Source: Blattamonas nauphoetae (Eukaryota > Preaxostyla > Oxymonadida). From it: a stretch of 64,000 nt of DNA. Positions within the stretch are counted from its first letter, which is position 1, and the number at the start of each line of letters is the position of its first letter. Location: contig JARBJD010000242.1 in NCBI GenBank assembly GCA_033064195.1, forward strand, positions 51,737 through 115,736, read 5' to 3'. Both the position numbers and the translations under genes were made by a program. Positions 1 through 12,167 of the stretch are shown here, piece after piece. The notes below the pieces were generated by a model. It was not told where the DNA came from and did no database searches. It saw only the letters and a list, made by a program, of their open reading frames with translations.

Positions 1-1887
1 GTCATACCATTGAATCACAACCAGTCTGACAACGAGCATCGACTGCTGGGCCGTCGCTGAGACAGGTCTCGCTTGGGATCGACCACAATTCAATAATCAA
101 GGTTCTAAAAAGAGGAGAATAGGTAAAATCAAAAAACAAAGAATCTTACCATCGGGTGACAATCAGGCTGACCACGACGAGATTGTCTTAGCAATCAGCT
201 AGTTGAATCTGTCAACCCTGTTACAAATTGCTGGTGGATGATATGACCACCAATCACGTTCAGGGATTTGAGTGATGACAACGATTCCGTCTCTCCACTC
301 GCGACTTCGTCTTTCTCGCTTCCCCTTCAGGTTGATGCAATTCTGTTCGCGTGGGTTGGAATCGGCGCTGACGATGATTCAGCCGCTTCTTCCTCTTATC
401 ACCAGTAGTGTCCGAAGTCTCCTCACCCTCTCCTCCCCGATGAGTCGAGATGTCAGCCAAGTGCGAGGGCTCTTCTTCGCGTGGGAAGTGTAGGAAGTGG
501 ATTTTTGAGTGTCGGTGCCGTTTGCGAAAGAATTAGCTGGCATGCTCATGAATATCTTGGGCACACTGAGGAGGGAGAATGTGTCTCTGAGTGTGGCTAA
601 GGCCTGACATTTCAACAATCCTTTTGAAGACCTTCTTAATTGTGTGATATTTTCATGCAACGCTGTGCAGACAGGTATGAGGCAGTGGTTTTGTGTCGAT
701 TTTTTTATGCACATTCAGAATTTTCGCATTCCCTGCGTCGAATTGTGTCTTTCGGAAGCGGTCATCCATCTGGATACAAAGTGTGGGTGTGATCAGATAG
801 CATTGTCCAATACTGTTTATCACACCGCAATTAAGGCTCTCCACGCTCATTGAATCACCTTTTTTCATTTCCTCGTTTCCTGACTCCTCCAGCTCGGTTT
901 CAATTGATGTAACATGCTTCTCCATTTTTTGTTTCTCTCGTTCGTTATATCGAAGAAAGAAACACTTTAGATGATAAGACCATGCACAAGGCAGAAATTA
1001 TATTGGAGAACTTATCACCAATCATGAACACCACCGATTCCGCCACAATCTTCTCGAGACTCGTCTATCAACGAAATGACAGTCCAGACGGTTTCTTTGC
1101 GGCGTTTCTGACACTCCTGACAAGTGGGCACAAGTCGATTGTGCATCTCTCCCTCCAACTACTTCATTATATCACTTCTGCCATCATCTCCAGAATGCTA
1201 GATGAACCCGACAACGAAACCAGATTGATTCAGACTCATCCATAAGGCTCAGTTCTCCAGATAGTTTTTGAACAGGTGTTGCCGCAACATGATGTATTAT
1301 CTGGCTGCAAATCTTCCACAACTTTGATGAAACTACCAACGTCATTCCTCTCTCTTCTCGTGATCTTGCTTCACTACTCTCTATGTAAGACGAAAGGACA
1401 ATGACGCGATGGGTGCCTTCTGCTGCGCAAGTGTGACATCTGGATATATGGGGAACGACCAGGATGGAAACGAATAGAACAGTCGACACTCTGCCCTTAT
1501 TTGCACAGCAGCTGCGTGTGGACGCTTCCGCTCATCTCGTGGTGACAGGCGTATGACCCAATTGGACCCCCACCCTCCTCTTTTTACAACCTTGATATTG
1601 AATTGTGGTCCATCACAACAAAGACACAGATCAGCAATTGTGAAGCCATCGCTCGTCGTGTTCAGACTGGTTGTGGCTCTAATGTGTGACGTTCTTTTTG
1701 ATTTTACCTTCTTTCCTCGTTTTAGACCCTATATTGTTGACTTATTGCAGAACACAAATCCACAGCTGAACAACACCCTTCCTCTCACTATATTCTATCC
1801 ATTGATCTGTTTTTGTTCTGAATTATTGTTTCTCGTCATTTCTGTTTCTAGTCTATCCCTTATATGTGATTCGCAAAACTGATCAAT
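1..1887. other. Gene-poor stretch, no supported gene
   Basis: No convincing gene is visible. Short open frames occur on both strands without codon bias or motifs I recognise. The best is 982-1245 (+), 87 codons, whose middle (a run like FFAAFLTLLTSG) resembles a helical HEAT/ARM-like repeat, so it may be a remnant of a family gene. It has no partner exon I could join. Confidence 0.4.
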
Positions 1888-2032
1888 GGACACCTCCGAA
1901 GCCGGAGGTGTCCAAGATCTGGTGGTGTCCAAATTCTGGTTTTTAAGAACTCAAAAGTGTCCAAATTCTGGTGGAACTTGTCAGGTGTCAAAATTCTGGT
2001 GAATTCGATCAAAAGTGTCCAAATTTTTGCGC
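1888..2032. repeat. Hairpin plus degenerate GTGTCC repeats upstream of a gene
   Basis: A perfect 11-bp stem (GGACACCTCCG at 1888-1898, complement at 1903-1913, loop AAGC) is followed by about five spaced copies of GTGTCCAAATTCTGG or close variants, starting near 1908, 1925, 1957, 1984 and 2010. The right arm of the hairpin supplies the first GTGTCC. The block ends about 225 bp before the start codon at 2258. It could be a regulatory cluster or the remnant of a repeat-ended element. Confidence 0.6.
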
Positions 2033-2257
2033 AACTCGATCCAACCGTTCTTTTTTCTTCTTCCAGTCAACTCGAACCGAACACTATCACTCTTCGTTGT
2101 TATCTAAAGATTCAGGAAAATTGTCATTTTTGTCTGATTCACAAAGAGAATCAACAATTGACACTCTCTCTGACGACATCTCAAAGTCATCCAAAAACGT
2201 AACAATTATTACGCACAAAACGGCTGATCTTTCTAAATATCCACTCCACCTCAATCA

Positions 2258-5200
2258 ATGAATAATTTGATGCAATCTCCTTCTTCGGAGGAGATCACCC
2301 CACCTCTCTCACCGACCAATCAACAAGCGAAGTTTCGAAAAATGAGACAAGCCCAGCTGCCTGAATGTCCTGAGAGGATTATCGAAAATGTGCACAGATA
2401 TCCCTTGCTGGTGTGGAATGAGCCCACAGGATCAGGCGATTATGAAGAATCTCTGTTGGAGGACAAGAACATGAAAACATTGAAAACTCTTGTTGCTTCA
2501 AAACGTGAAGCTGGAGAAGAGATTAAGTGGCAGGTCTGCATACTCCTTTTTGATTAAACGTAATTTCGTTGTCTTTGATTCTTGATTCTGTCTTCTGCTT
2601 TCTTTCAGGATTTGATGGAATGGTTTGTGTGTGCTGTGATTGGACTTGAATCAGCAGTTTTGGAATGCAGAGGATCGTTTTGGTTTGATTGGGATGATGT
2701 TGTGGTTGATGGATTTGGGACAGCTCGGATTAGTTTGTCTCTTCTTCTCGACTTTCTTCTTTCTCAGAACTCCCGGCCTCGCATTCGAATTCATCCCCTC
2801 CCCACTCCCCACAATCCTTCTCCGAAGGCATTGCTCTTCTCTCTCTGCTTTTTCTTGATTTGATTGATCGCTTTTCTTTGTCAGACTGCCTCCCAACACG
2901 CTTGCGAGACCATTTTCGAGACATCGTGTTTTCGTCAGTCCTTCACCACATCATCCAGTATCTCGTCGACACTGGCCATCTGATTCCCGCTTGTGACGAA
3001 TCCGAGTTTGATGAAATCGTCAGTGGATTCATCAACAACTACATGAAGTTTCTCGCAGATGAGACAGATTCATTTGACGCTTCGATGATAACAGCAATTG
3101 CCATCCACGTTGTGACCGGCTTGGAGAACGAAGGCGTTGCGAATCCCATCTTTCGGTTGACTGACCGAGTTTTCGATCCTCGCTCACCGCGACACATTGC
3201 ATTCATGCAACTTGTCGAACCTGCACTTGTTGAAGTGAGTCAATTGTATGATCCAGAATTGTTCGAAGAAGCGAAGCATATCTCGTCGTGGAAGGAGTTT
3301 CTGCAGAAAGTGGCTGGCGAAGAGGAAGTTGAGGTGTGTCTACGTTTTTTTGACTTCGATTTTCAGAATGACACATCGTTCCTCAAATTGCCCTTCTTCC
3401 GACCGACGCTTCTCTCGCTCCAAGCGAAGTTCCAGAAACTGACATCGTCGATAGATAGGTCAGTGGCCAGTTCGACGTCGTCTCTGCTTTCGTCGCACTC
3501 TTCTCCCCACACCTCCCTCGAAACACATCTCGACTCATCTCTTCGGACTCTCTCGTCCTCATCACCCTTCAAACAGGAATCACTCCAACTCCTCACAATC
3601 CTTCACTCTCTCCTCACCTCCCCTCTCCCTCAGTCTCTCCCGACGCTCACTCCAACTGACCCCTTCCCTCCGAGATTCAGACTCTACCAACAGGACACCA
3701 TCGATCCCACCGAAAAATTCGGACCTTCCCTCTTCGACGAGCCTGACAACGAGATCCTCGCTCGTTCGCTCGTTCGCTGTCACACTGTCTGTGAAGTTGT
3801 TGGTGCTGAGAAATGCATTCGTGACATTCCAGCATTTATCAGTCGACTCGTCTCTGTTCTCGGAACATCCGACTCTCTTGTTCGTAAAGCTGCATCCTCA
3901 CTATTCAGATCTTTGATAGGCGCTTCGGCAGTCATTCACGTGTTTCCTCGTTTGTGGAATCAACTCCGCACTGCCTTCCGCGATGGTCGAAACGAAGAAC
4001 AGTTGGCTCTTCTTCAGATTTCAAAGTATTGGATATATGTATCAATGGACCAACAATCTCAATTGCCGTTTCCAGCCACACATTTCGATTGGGATGGGTT
4101 GATCTCTGCAGAGTTGGCAGACAATGTCACATTTATCCACTCTGTCTATCTGATTTCGATCATCCACATTCATTCGATCACGGCCCAGATTGGGATGGAC
4201 AAAACAAGATCCATCATTCTCTCCTTCGAAAACAGACAGAACGCTGTCTCCCGAATCGCCACCCTTTTCGAGACCGTCCAACAAATGGGAAGAGATTTAC
4301 AGAGTCGTCTCCCTCTCATTTCGTATTGTGTTATGATCTCAATTCTGTCGGATCGTGAATTTCCTCCAGCTCTCACTCCCATTCTCACCCAACATCCTGA
4401 CTTTGATGCTCACACTCTTAATTTTCACATGAACACGTTTTTCTTGCTTTGTCACACCTCTCTCAACCCGCACAAGCCACACCAACCTCCTCTCGACCTC
4501 CTCTTCGAACGAACACTCCGAATGCACCCTCTCGACCTCGTCCTCTTTTGTGTTGATCCAGAACTCGGAAGACTTCATCCTCGTCTCAACACTTCGTTGA
4601 GCGGGTTTCATGCGCTCTGTCGACGCGGAATCCATCTCGATCTGATGGACGCGGAACATGTGATGAGTGGCAACCATCTGATCAACTTGTTTTCGATGTT
4701 TCGCACTCCTCTCATCTCTGACACTTTTCTTCTCTTTCGTTATTACCCACCACCGCTCGTCGTTCGATTCTTCCTTCCCGTTCTGTCATCAAAACCGAAT
4801 TCTTCCTTTCCAATCGGTGATCTGAGAATGATATTGTTGACACTTCTCCTCAACACCGCTCCTTTCGGCGACTGCCACAGTGTGAGGGAACTCTATCTAT
4901 TTTTTGCCCAGCCGAACTCCATCGCCTTCGACCATTCAACCGGATCGATTTTCACAACTCATGTTGAGTCTCTGGAATGGATGAACATCCCAACTGGATT
5001 CGGATCTGCTCTCGCTCACTCAAATCGACGAATGTCTTTCGATCCCTCCAAAAATGAAGTTGGATCACACATTTCTCTCGAGGAATCTCACACACTCGCT
5101 CCTCTCCCCTCACACATGGATGAGATTCTGCCGACACAAATGAACAGCAGGAAACATACACTCTGTCTTATTGGAGAGATGACCCGAGAGATGACCAGCG

Positions 5201-5589
5201 TCAGTTTGGATTTTGGATTTTCTTCATCCCTTCAGATATCGCGATGCATGTCATGCAGAGGGAGGGGATTAAAGGATGTGCCTTTGAGATGCTGTGTGTC
5301 TTCTTCGTTCTCTCATTTCTTCAGATCACCAGTTCCGGTGGAAGTGTCTGCCATTTTGGAGTTTGTGAAGAGGGTTGTCTGTTTGGGAAGTGTTGGGAAT
5401 GTGATGACGATGGTTGGTTTTTGGATGTTGGACGTTGTGATTCGAGCAGTGTCGGAATCGTCGTTTCTGGATGACTACGAAAACGGGATTATTGTGATTG
5501 GGATTCTGCTCCGTTCGATTCGAGATTTTAGAAAGAAACAAGAATTGGTGAATCACGACTTCTCTCGCCTTCTCTCACGAACTGGATGA
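2258..5589 (+). CDS. Large hypothetical protein, spliced (about 1,070 aa)
   Basis: Unknown function. Exons are 2258-2533, 2609-2732 and 2768-5589. The 75-nt and 35-nt introns (GTCTGC...TTTCAG and GTTTGT...CTCAG) restore one reading frame, giving about 1,073 residues. The paralog at 44519-47262 has introns of the same lengths at the same places, which is strong support for the model. The protein is rich in helix-forming and Leu/Ser/Pro segments with no recognised catalytic motif. Residues near the N terminus read KREAGEEIKW; the exon 2 part is acidic and aromatic (WFDWDDVVVDGFG). Two further in-frame introns are possible: 3334-3366 (33 nt) and a GTCAGT donor near 5201. With alternative acceptors the last about 130 residues could use another frame, so the C terminus is uncertain. 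Start chosen at the first ATG of the exon 1 frame. Confidence 0.75.
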
Positions 5590-8500
5590 GAGTGAACACA
5601 AACATCAGCCTCTTTCACCACAACCTCTTTGTCAGTTCAGGGTACATCTGTTGATATCTTCCTTTCAATTGATATTCCTCAAAACTCACTTTGTTCAAAA
5701 ACGAAGACAAACGCGAAACACTTCAGAACTTTTGTGGAATACAAATGCGAGACCTCTATTCCATTGGAAGTATTATCATCCATTCTTCTTGTCAAACTTT
5801 TCTAGCCAGCTTTGGTGCTGAAAACTTGGACATGTGAATTGTGCGACAGGCTAATGTCAGATCAGAAGAACGTGATTTCTGAATTAAAAAGGAACATGCG
5901 TAGTTGATAGAACTGCATTTGTTCACCCTTTTAGTAACTCCACGAGCTTGATCAGCATCAAGACCGATGTGACCGTCTACTCGCCTGAAATTGTCGACCC
6001 GCAGAATGGGTATGTCCCAAAATCGAAGCTTGAATTGAAAGTGTGGAAACTGGAGCGAGTTGTGCAACACATTCACAGATATCGCTTTTTACACATAACA
6101 GTCAAGACGATTCAAGCCGCAATATGCAGTCCGATCCATACATCAATGCAGCAGAGGATCATACTCACATTGTGAGCTCTTCTAAAGCCGAGTATTGAGA
6201 AAAATACCATTTCCTCACCACATTCGAACTCTTTCCTTGAAAGGCGTGACTCGACATCACCAACTGACTGACACACACATTCCACATCCTAAAAATGCCC
6301 GTACATCTTCATAACAGAATCTTCAACCACCCCGATCCTCCAAATCTGCTTCACTCGCATCGCCCGATCAGCCGGGACAAAGAACCGTCTCAATCACCAC
6401 AAAATGGGTCGTATGGGACAGCTCCCCCTTTCCTCTGGGATCTTAAACGGACGAGGAGGTAATAACTAACGCGATGACATGAAAAATGGTGAAAAAACGA
6501 TGAAATGTTTGACAGACCCTTCCGGCGATTATAAGAGACCCAAATCGGAATTAGTGAACGAAAATGCCAATCACATGCAAGTATGTCCGGTTGCACGGAT
6601 TGCACGGTTGGTTCGTCAAATGCGAAAGAAAGAAGGGCGACGGAAGAGTGTTGGCTCGCTATTGCATGTGCATATTTTGATGTCAAGAAACATCCCGTCC
6701 AGAGTAATAAATTGACATTCTTTTGCAGTTGATGAAGATTTCCTTGTCATATTCAGTTGTGTTAAGCGAGGGGGCGTCAGTTTTTTGAGTGTTCAGAATT
6801 GACGCTCAATTGTGGTATGTGTGTTCTGAAAATAGCAAAATTAGAATGTTTCAGTTGAATATGTGTGCATGGAAGAGAGACTTGAATCTAATAAAGTCAA
6901 AATGAGCTGATACAGAACCGTGAAACAGCCCCTTAACACGAGAACTAGGTCACTAGAAGGCTCTTCAAAACGAAGAGAGATACAGCGCGAGAGAGAGATG
7001 ATTGCATCTCCCACAAGACCTTGGGAAGTGGGTTAGTGGAGCGAGACGGCGTATTCGTGCTTTTCGAATCGGAGGGGTGATTTCACAATTTCAAGAGACA
7101 TGAGAGGTCACAGATCATGTTCACATCACATCCCCAAGAAATCCTTTCCTTCTGGATGACAATTCCGACGACTGGAAGGGTGTGGAACCCGCGGACGAGG
7201 ATCGAACCTTTGGTTTTGATCGACATCTCCGAGGTCGACAGAAGCGATTTCGTGTCTTATTTCTGGTTACATCGTATCTCCAAAATATCTCCTCGATCGC
7301 GCAGCTTTGTCCGAGAGGGATAGCCTTGATTTTTTACAAGTAGAATTGCGCCCTCTCTCAACCATCAGTTTGCGAGTTCATTTCCCCAAAATTGTATCTC
7401 CACTAATTCCTGGCACTGATCGAAAATGCTCCGACATCAACGATAGCGTGAGAGCATGGTGAACCGTCTTTTGCTAACTCCGCGTAGAAGCCACTGTGAA
7501 GTCTCCCTCCCATTCCACTCGTCCCCTATGCAACTTGGAATTGTTGGGTGACCTTGCGATCTGTATTAGCCGATCATTCGACGGATTCTCATCCGCATGA
7601 CTTTTGTTCGTTTTATTCCCGCCAGGTTGACCTTGACGATCCCTGTGTGATTCCGCCATGTGGTGAAAAAGTTTGGAGAGTACTTCGCACAATATTTTGT
7701 GTCGGTAGACCCATTTTCCACTTGAAAATCAGGTTTTCTTGGGTCAGATCATTATTCGACTAGGGCTTTTAATTCCTCCATCCCCTTTCAGAATAATAAA
7801 AGATTTCTCAAAATCAAATATAACGTGTGAGCAACATTTCAAACAGATATCGAATCAGCGATTACCGATAGTTCGACCTGTTTTGGACATGAAGGATAAA
7901 GCTGAATGAAATTCCTTATCTGTTTCGGAGATTTGATGTGTCTTCGTTCTGACTCAAATCTGAAGGCTTTTAGGGTCCATCGAGGTCTCTGTTACCCGGA
8001 TATCGCTGACGATCTCGTCTGCCTTTTCAAACAACACTATCTGCAGAGTGTTTGATGTCTAAGGAGTTTGACACACGTCAAAAATGATTGCGGAAAAGGG
8101 TGACGAAATTGGAGCAGATGATATCCAGTCTACGGCAGAATATGGAAGTGACAACTGTGCGAATCCACGATGACTGCACACTTTTGAATTTTCTCATAAA
8201 AATTTGAGAACAAATCCGACGTGTAAGTGGGATAAATTTTCATGTCTTGCTTTTGTGGGAATTCACGTCCAATGGTGGAAAAAGGCTGTGTTTTTCTTTG
8301 TGGAACACTTTCGCCGTTTACAAAGAAAGAATGAACAAGACCTGACTGGAATATCATATAAAATGGATGTTCCGATTGGAAATAGGATTTTGAAGGTCTT
8401 AAGACACAGCGATCGAGACATCTCACATTTTCCAAAAATGACAGAAATCGGTGTTGTTACGCACGGTATGACACCATACATCATCTTCGTCATAGGATGG

Positions 8501-9407
8501 AGTTCGTGTGAGAGTTTGATCACAGATTTTTGTCATCAGATGCATACTTTAGCTTTCAGCAGTTCGATTGAGAAAACAGAGTGCAGGAACGCCGAGAGAC
8601 TAGTATCGTGACTAAAACGGATGAATAGAAAGGAAAATACACGAATAAGATATGCAGATTCAGTGGATATCCTTTCACTGCAAATCGACGTGCCTTGTAA
8701 ACGTGAGGGTTTTTCTCTTCAGATAGACAGTGAAACCCATCGTTTAATGTCTGAAGACTGATAATGACTGAAAACTGTGCAATTTCAAGATTCGCCATGG
8801 TCCTCGAATGGAATAGAAACATGAAACTGCATGTGATTGAGGGGACTGATTTGTGGAGTGAATGCTGTCACAGAAGGTGTAAGAAAAATAGGTAACTCTT
8901 TTAGTACGGTGTATATTCTGACCACCACATCAGTTGCTGGATCTCATGTTGGAATCCAGATATCAAGCTTTGTCCAGAGCAAAACTGAACGAGAAAGGCA
9001 GATTTATCGAAAGATTGCGATAAGAAGGTGATGTATTCGGAATATTGGAAATGAAACTGTCGTTCGCTGCGGTGGATTCTTTCTCAAAAGAGAATGCAGT
9101 CACGATCACTTTTCTAAAATGGGTGAGAGAAATGTCATGAACAAGGAATGAAATGGAAAAACGAAGGTATGCTACGTGATCTCCTCTTCATTATACTGGT
9201 CATGACTCAGTCTGGTGGAAAAATACAGATAGTGCGAAGTCATCGTGGATTCGCACAACTGGCTCCTGTTGTGTTGAGTTGATTGTGAAACAAATCATCG
9301 TCTCAGGCGAAACTGGTTGGAGAGATTTGAGGGGAAAGGATGAATAACCGAGAAAATCATTAGGAATCTAATTTTCACTCTGTAGAACGCTTTGTTCGAA
9401 CGAGGAT
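5590..9407. other. Long gene-poor stretch
   Basis: About 3.8 kb with only short unsupported open frames, such as 5948-6175 (+), 6390-6686 (-) and 8204-8611 (+). I found no motif, no intron-joinable exon chain, no tRNA and no repeat structure that I trust. It may be intergenic DNA or heavily decayed genes. Confidence 0.5.
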
Positions 9408-9410
9408 GAC

Positions 9411-11211
9411 CAGCCACGGACAAAAGTTTACGGGCACCCAAGTCTGCATTTATGAACAGGTGATTTTTTCTCATTTTTTCTTAACCACTTCACCCCATTG
9501 AAAGACAACAATTTTTCAAATATAAAACTAAAATAGTGTGGTGAAGTGAAAATCGAGATGTTCGACTGATGTGCCCTGGGAGGCACATCCGATCGCGGCC
9601 ATCACGAAATGTCTCCTCTTCCGAGAAGAGGAGATGTGATGTGTATAGTCTGTTCCTCCAGTAAGAACCGATTGGTTCCTCTCCTTACTGAGATCCTGGA
9701 GGATCTGTGATGAAAAAGTGACTTTCCTTTCTTCCTCATCTCTGTTCAGCTCACGGTGTAACTCTACCAAACGATTTGTCTGACTCAAATAAAGATATTT
9801 CTTTATTCATCTCACAAACACTGACATGCTGTAGAGATTTCGAGATTCGAAGAAGTTCGCATGCATTCAAATCTTCCACATTGGTCAGCAATGCGTCGGA
9901 AAGGGGTATAATAAGCGTTCTCACAACCAGGTAGAGAGGTTGGTCGAGTTACACCGTGAGCTGAACAGAGATGAGGAAGAAAGGAAAGTCACTTTTTCAT
10001 CACAGATCCTCCAGGATCTCAGTAAGGAGAGGAACCAATCGGTTCTTACTGGAGGAACAGACTATACACATCACATCTCCTCTTCTCGGAAGAGGAGACA
10101 TTTCGTGATGGCCGCGATCGGATGTGCCTCCCAGGGCACATCAGCAGGGTTCGAAAAAGTCAAATTGACCCCATTCTCAATTTGTTTCACATTTTGTTCT
10201 CAATTTGTCAATTTGTTGAAAGTGCACAGACTGATTATGTGACATTCTAACTACTAAAACTGTTACCAGCAGATTCTTTCATGGAAAACAGTCCAATCAA
10301 AACACCGTGACGTGGTCTGGAGGGAGAGGTTGTTCTACAAATATGGTTCAGATCAAGCATCTATCTCTCTTCATGTGAATCCAACACTCTTCCCAACTGT
10401 ACTGTGTACTCACTGGCTTGTTTTTATCAACATTCTTCTTCAATTGACCCAAATGTTCATTGAAAGCGGTTCAAAACCGGCGGACTTCCCATCCTCCATC
10501 TCTCAGCACTCATCTTGTAGATTGGCTCTCATTGCTTCACACGCACGAGGCGACTGGAGGAAAGACCTTTTCTACATTTCCATGCACAATTGGATTTGCT
10601 ACCCCTGCCAACATCATCACGATCCCGATCGAGCTGTTCGACTCGGGATTCAGCATATTTAGCAGTGGTAAACCAGCCCTACATAATCTTCATTCAGCGT
10701 AAAATCTCTCAACTCAATGACGAAGCAAATTGCATTTTTAGGAGTGAAGAAAACCACCACAATTCCTCGGATTACCTCGAGAACTTAATCTCACTCATTC
10801 GATCATATTTATCACCGTTGTGGACATTTACAATGAACAGAGTACAGACAACACGAACATTCAGTTCTTCAATCGTTTTCTTGACCACATTTTTCTGACT
10901 GCTTTTTGTTGTTGCTTCTGCACACACATACTGACCGAAACCATTCACTTCTTTTAGAAATAGCTTCTAATCAACTCTATGGTGACTAAAGAAGATATTT
11001 GACACGATGGTATCAATGAGATGTTCAATTTGAAATTTTGGATCCCTGCACATCAGTCGAACATCTCGATTTTCACTTCACCACACTATTTTAGTTTTAT
11101 ATTTGAAAAATTGTTGTCTTTCAATGGGGTGAAGTGGTTAAGAAAAAATGAGAAAAAATCACCTGTTCATAAATGCAGACTTGGGTGCCCGTAAACTTTT
11201 GTCCGTGGCTG
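9411..11211. mobile_element. Fold-back DNA element, 3-bp TSD, 360-bp arms (nested host)
   Basis: The ends are CAGCCACGGACAAAAG at 9411 and its complement ending at 11211. The 3-bp duplication GAC lies at 9408-9410 and 11212-11214. The left arm 9411-9770 pairs with 9940-10144 plus 11057-11211, essentially identical over 360 bp, around a 169-bp loop. The right arm is interrupted by the element at 10145-11048. Without that insertion and its 8-bp duplication the element is about 889 bp. Each arm carries a mirrored open frame (9528-9788 minus, 9940-10242 plus) with a charged segment ELNRDEEERK. This is probably a captured sequence and is not a recognisable transposase. The element is non-autonomous and its superfamily is not identified. 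The similar ends at 30868-32309 suggest a family. Confidence 0.85.
10145..11048. mobile_element. hAT-like non-autonomous element (904 bp)
   Basis: It starts CAGGGTTCGAAAAAG and ends with the near complement (CTTTTGGATCCCTG-like, reading CAGGGATCCAAAA on the other strand). The 8-bp direct repeat CACATCAG flanks it at 10137-10144 and 11049-11056. CAGGG ends with an 8-bp duplication are the hAT signature. The imperfect terminal repeats match over about 26 bp. Internal open frames (10312-10662, 10590-10898) show no hAT dimerisation or DDE motif, so it is probably non-autonomous or a decayed copy. Insertion into the arm of the fold-back element dates it as the younger of the two. Confidence 0.8.
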
Positions 11212-11765
11212 GACGTTTGCGATTGGAGGAGGAGTTACATTTTTGTAAAATTAAGGAGTTGTGACTATGTGCAACCTTGTGTCGATTTGTCTCATATAGA
11301 ACGAATATCTACTTCGACTGAGTGAAGAAAACTAGATCAAACCATGAAAACGTTGTTCTCATTACTCAGATATTGATTGCTTTTCACTTTTTTCTAAATC
11401 GATTATTCGATCAAAATTTTGCTTCTATTGCTTTCTCCCCCTTTTGAGTCTATTTCATTGTACATACGCTGACTTTCACTGTTCTCGATTTCGAACCCAC
11501 TTTTTCCTCTCTAAACCATGCTTCTTTGCTTTTCAAACGATTCAAGAAATCAATTCTCCATTCATATCTCCTCTCTCTTCGATATTTCTCTGTTTCACAC
11601 TTCCGACACACTATTTCAACAGAGGAACCACAGTACCGACACAATCAAGGTTTGTTCCTTCGATATCAAATTGAATTGAATGAAGAATCATTGTTCTTCT
11701 GTTATTATCTTTTCAGGATTGTTTCGTCATCATAATTGTCATCGTATGTTGCAGATTCCCGTGGG

Positions 11766-12020
11766 ATGAAACTTCCGCCAAATCAGACGTTCGTGGAAAT
11801 GCTATTTCTGTTCATATCTCCAGAAAATTGTCATGAAACAAGGTGAGTAATACCTATTATATCTCATTCAAGTTTGAATATTTCTTGTTCTCCCAGATTA
11901 ACGGAGCCAAAAACGAGAGCGTGGACACCGTCAAAAAATGGCCAATTGCACCAGATAATTCGTTCATCTGTTCCATTTTCAGCTCAGAACTGGAATTGGA
12001 AAAACATGCTACTTGATTAA
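11766..12020 (+). CDS. Possible small spliced gene (66 aa)
   Basis: An ATG at 11766 opens a frame that runs to a good donor at 11842 (GTGAGT). A 54-nt intron ends in TTCTCCCAG at 11895, and the second exon continues to TAA at 12018-12020. Joined, this gives 66 residues with no recognised domain. Upstream sequence (11570-11760) contains further donor- and acceptor-like sites, so this may be the 3' part of a longer multi-exon gene. The evidence is only the intron-like sequence and frame continuity. Confidence 0.25.
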
Positions 12021-12167
12021 CCCATACAAACCTTCAATTCAACTTGACGAACTTCAGTCACCCCTTTCTTCAACAAACAGCATCAAACAGGTTCAAAAGA
12101 TGATGAAGTGCAATCCAATTTCATTGACCAGTTCAGGCCAAGTTTGAGAAACGTCTTACCCAGCTTC

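Noticed and set aside
7180-7260. T-arm-like GGTTCGATCC on the minus strand as a tRNA
   Set aside because: The flanking bases do not form a T stem, and no acceptor or anticodon stem could be built around it.
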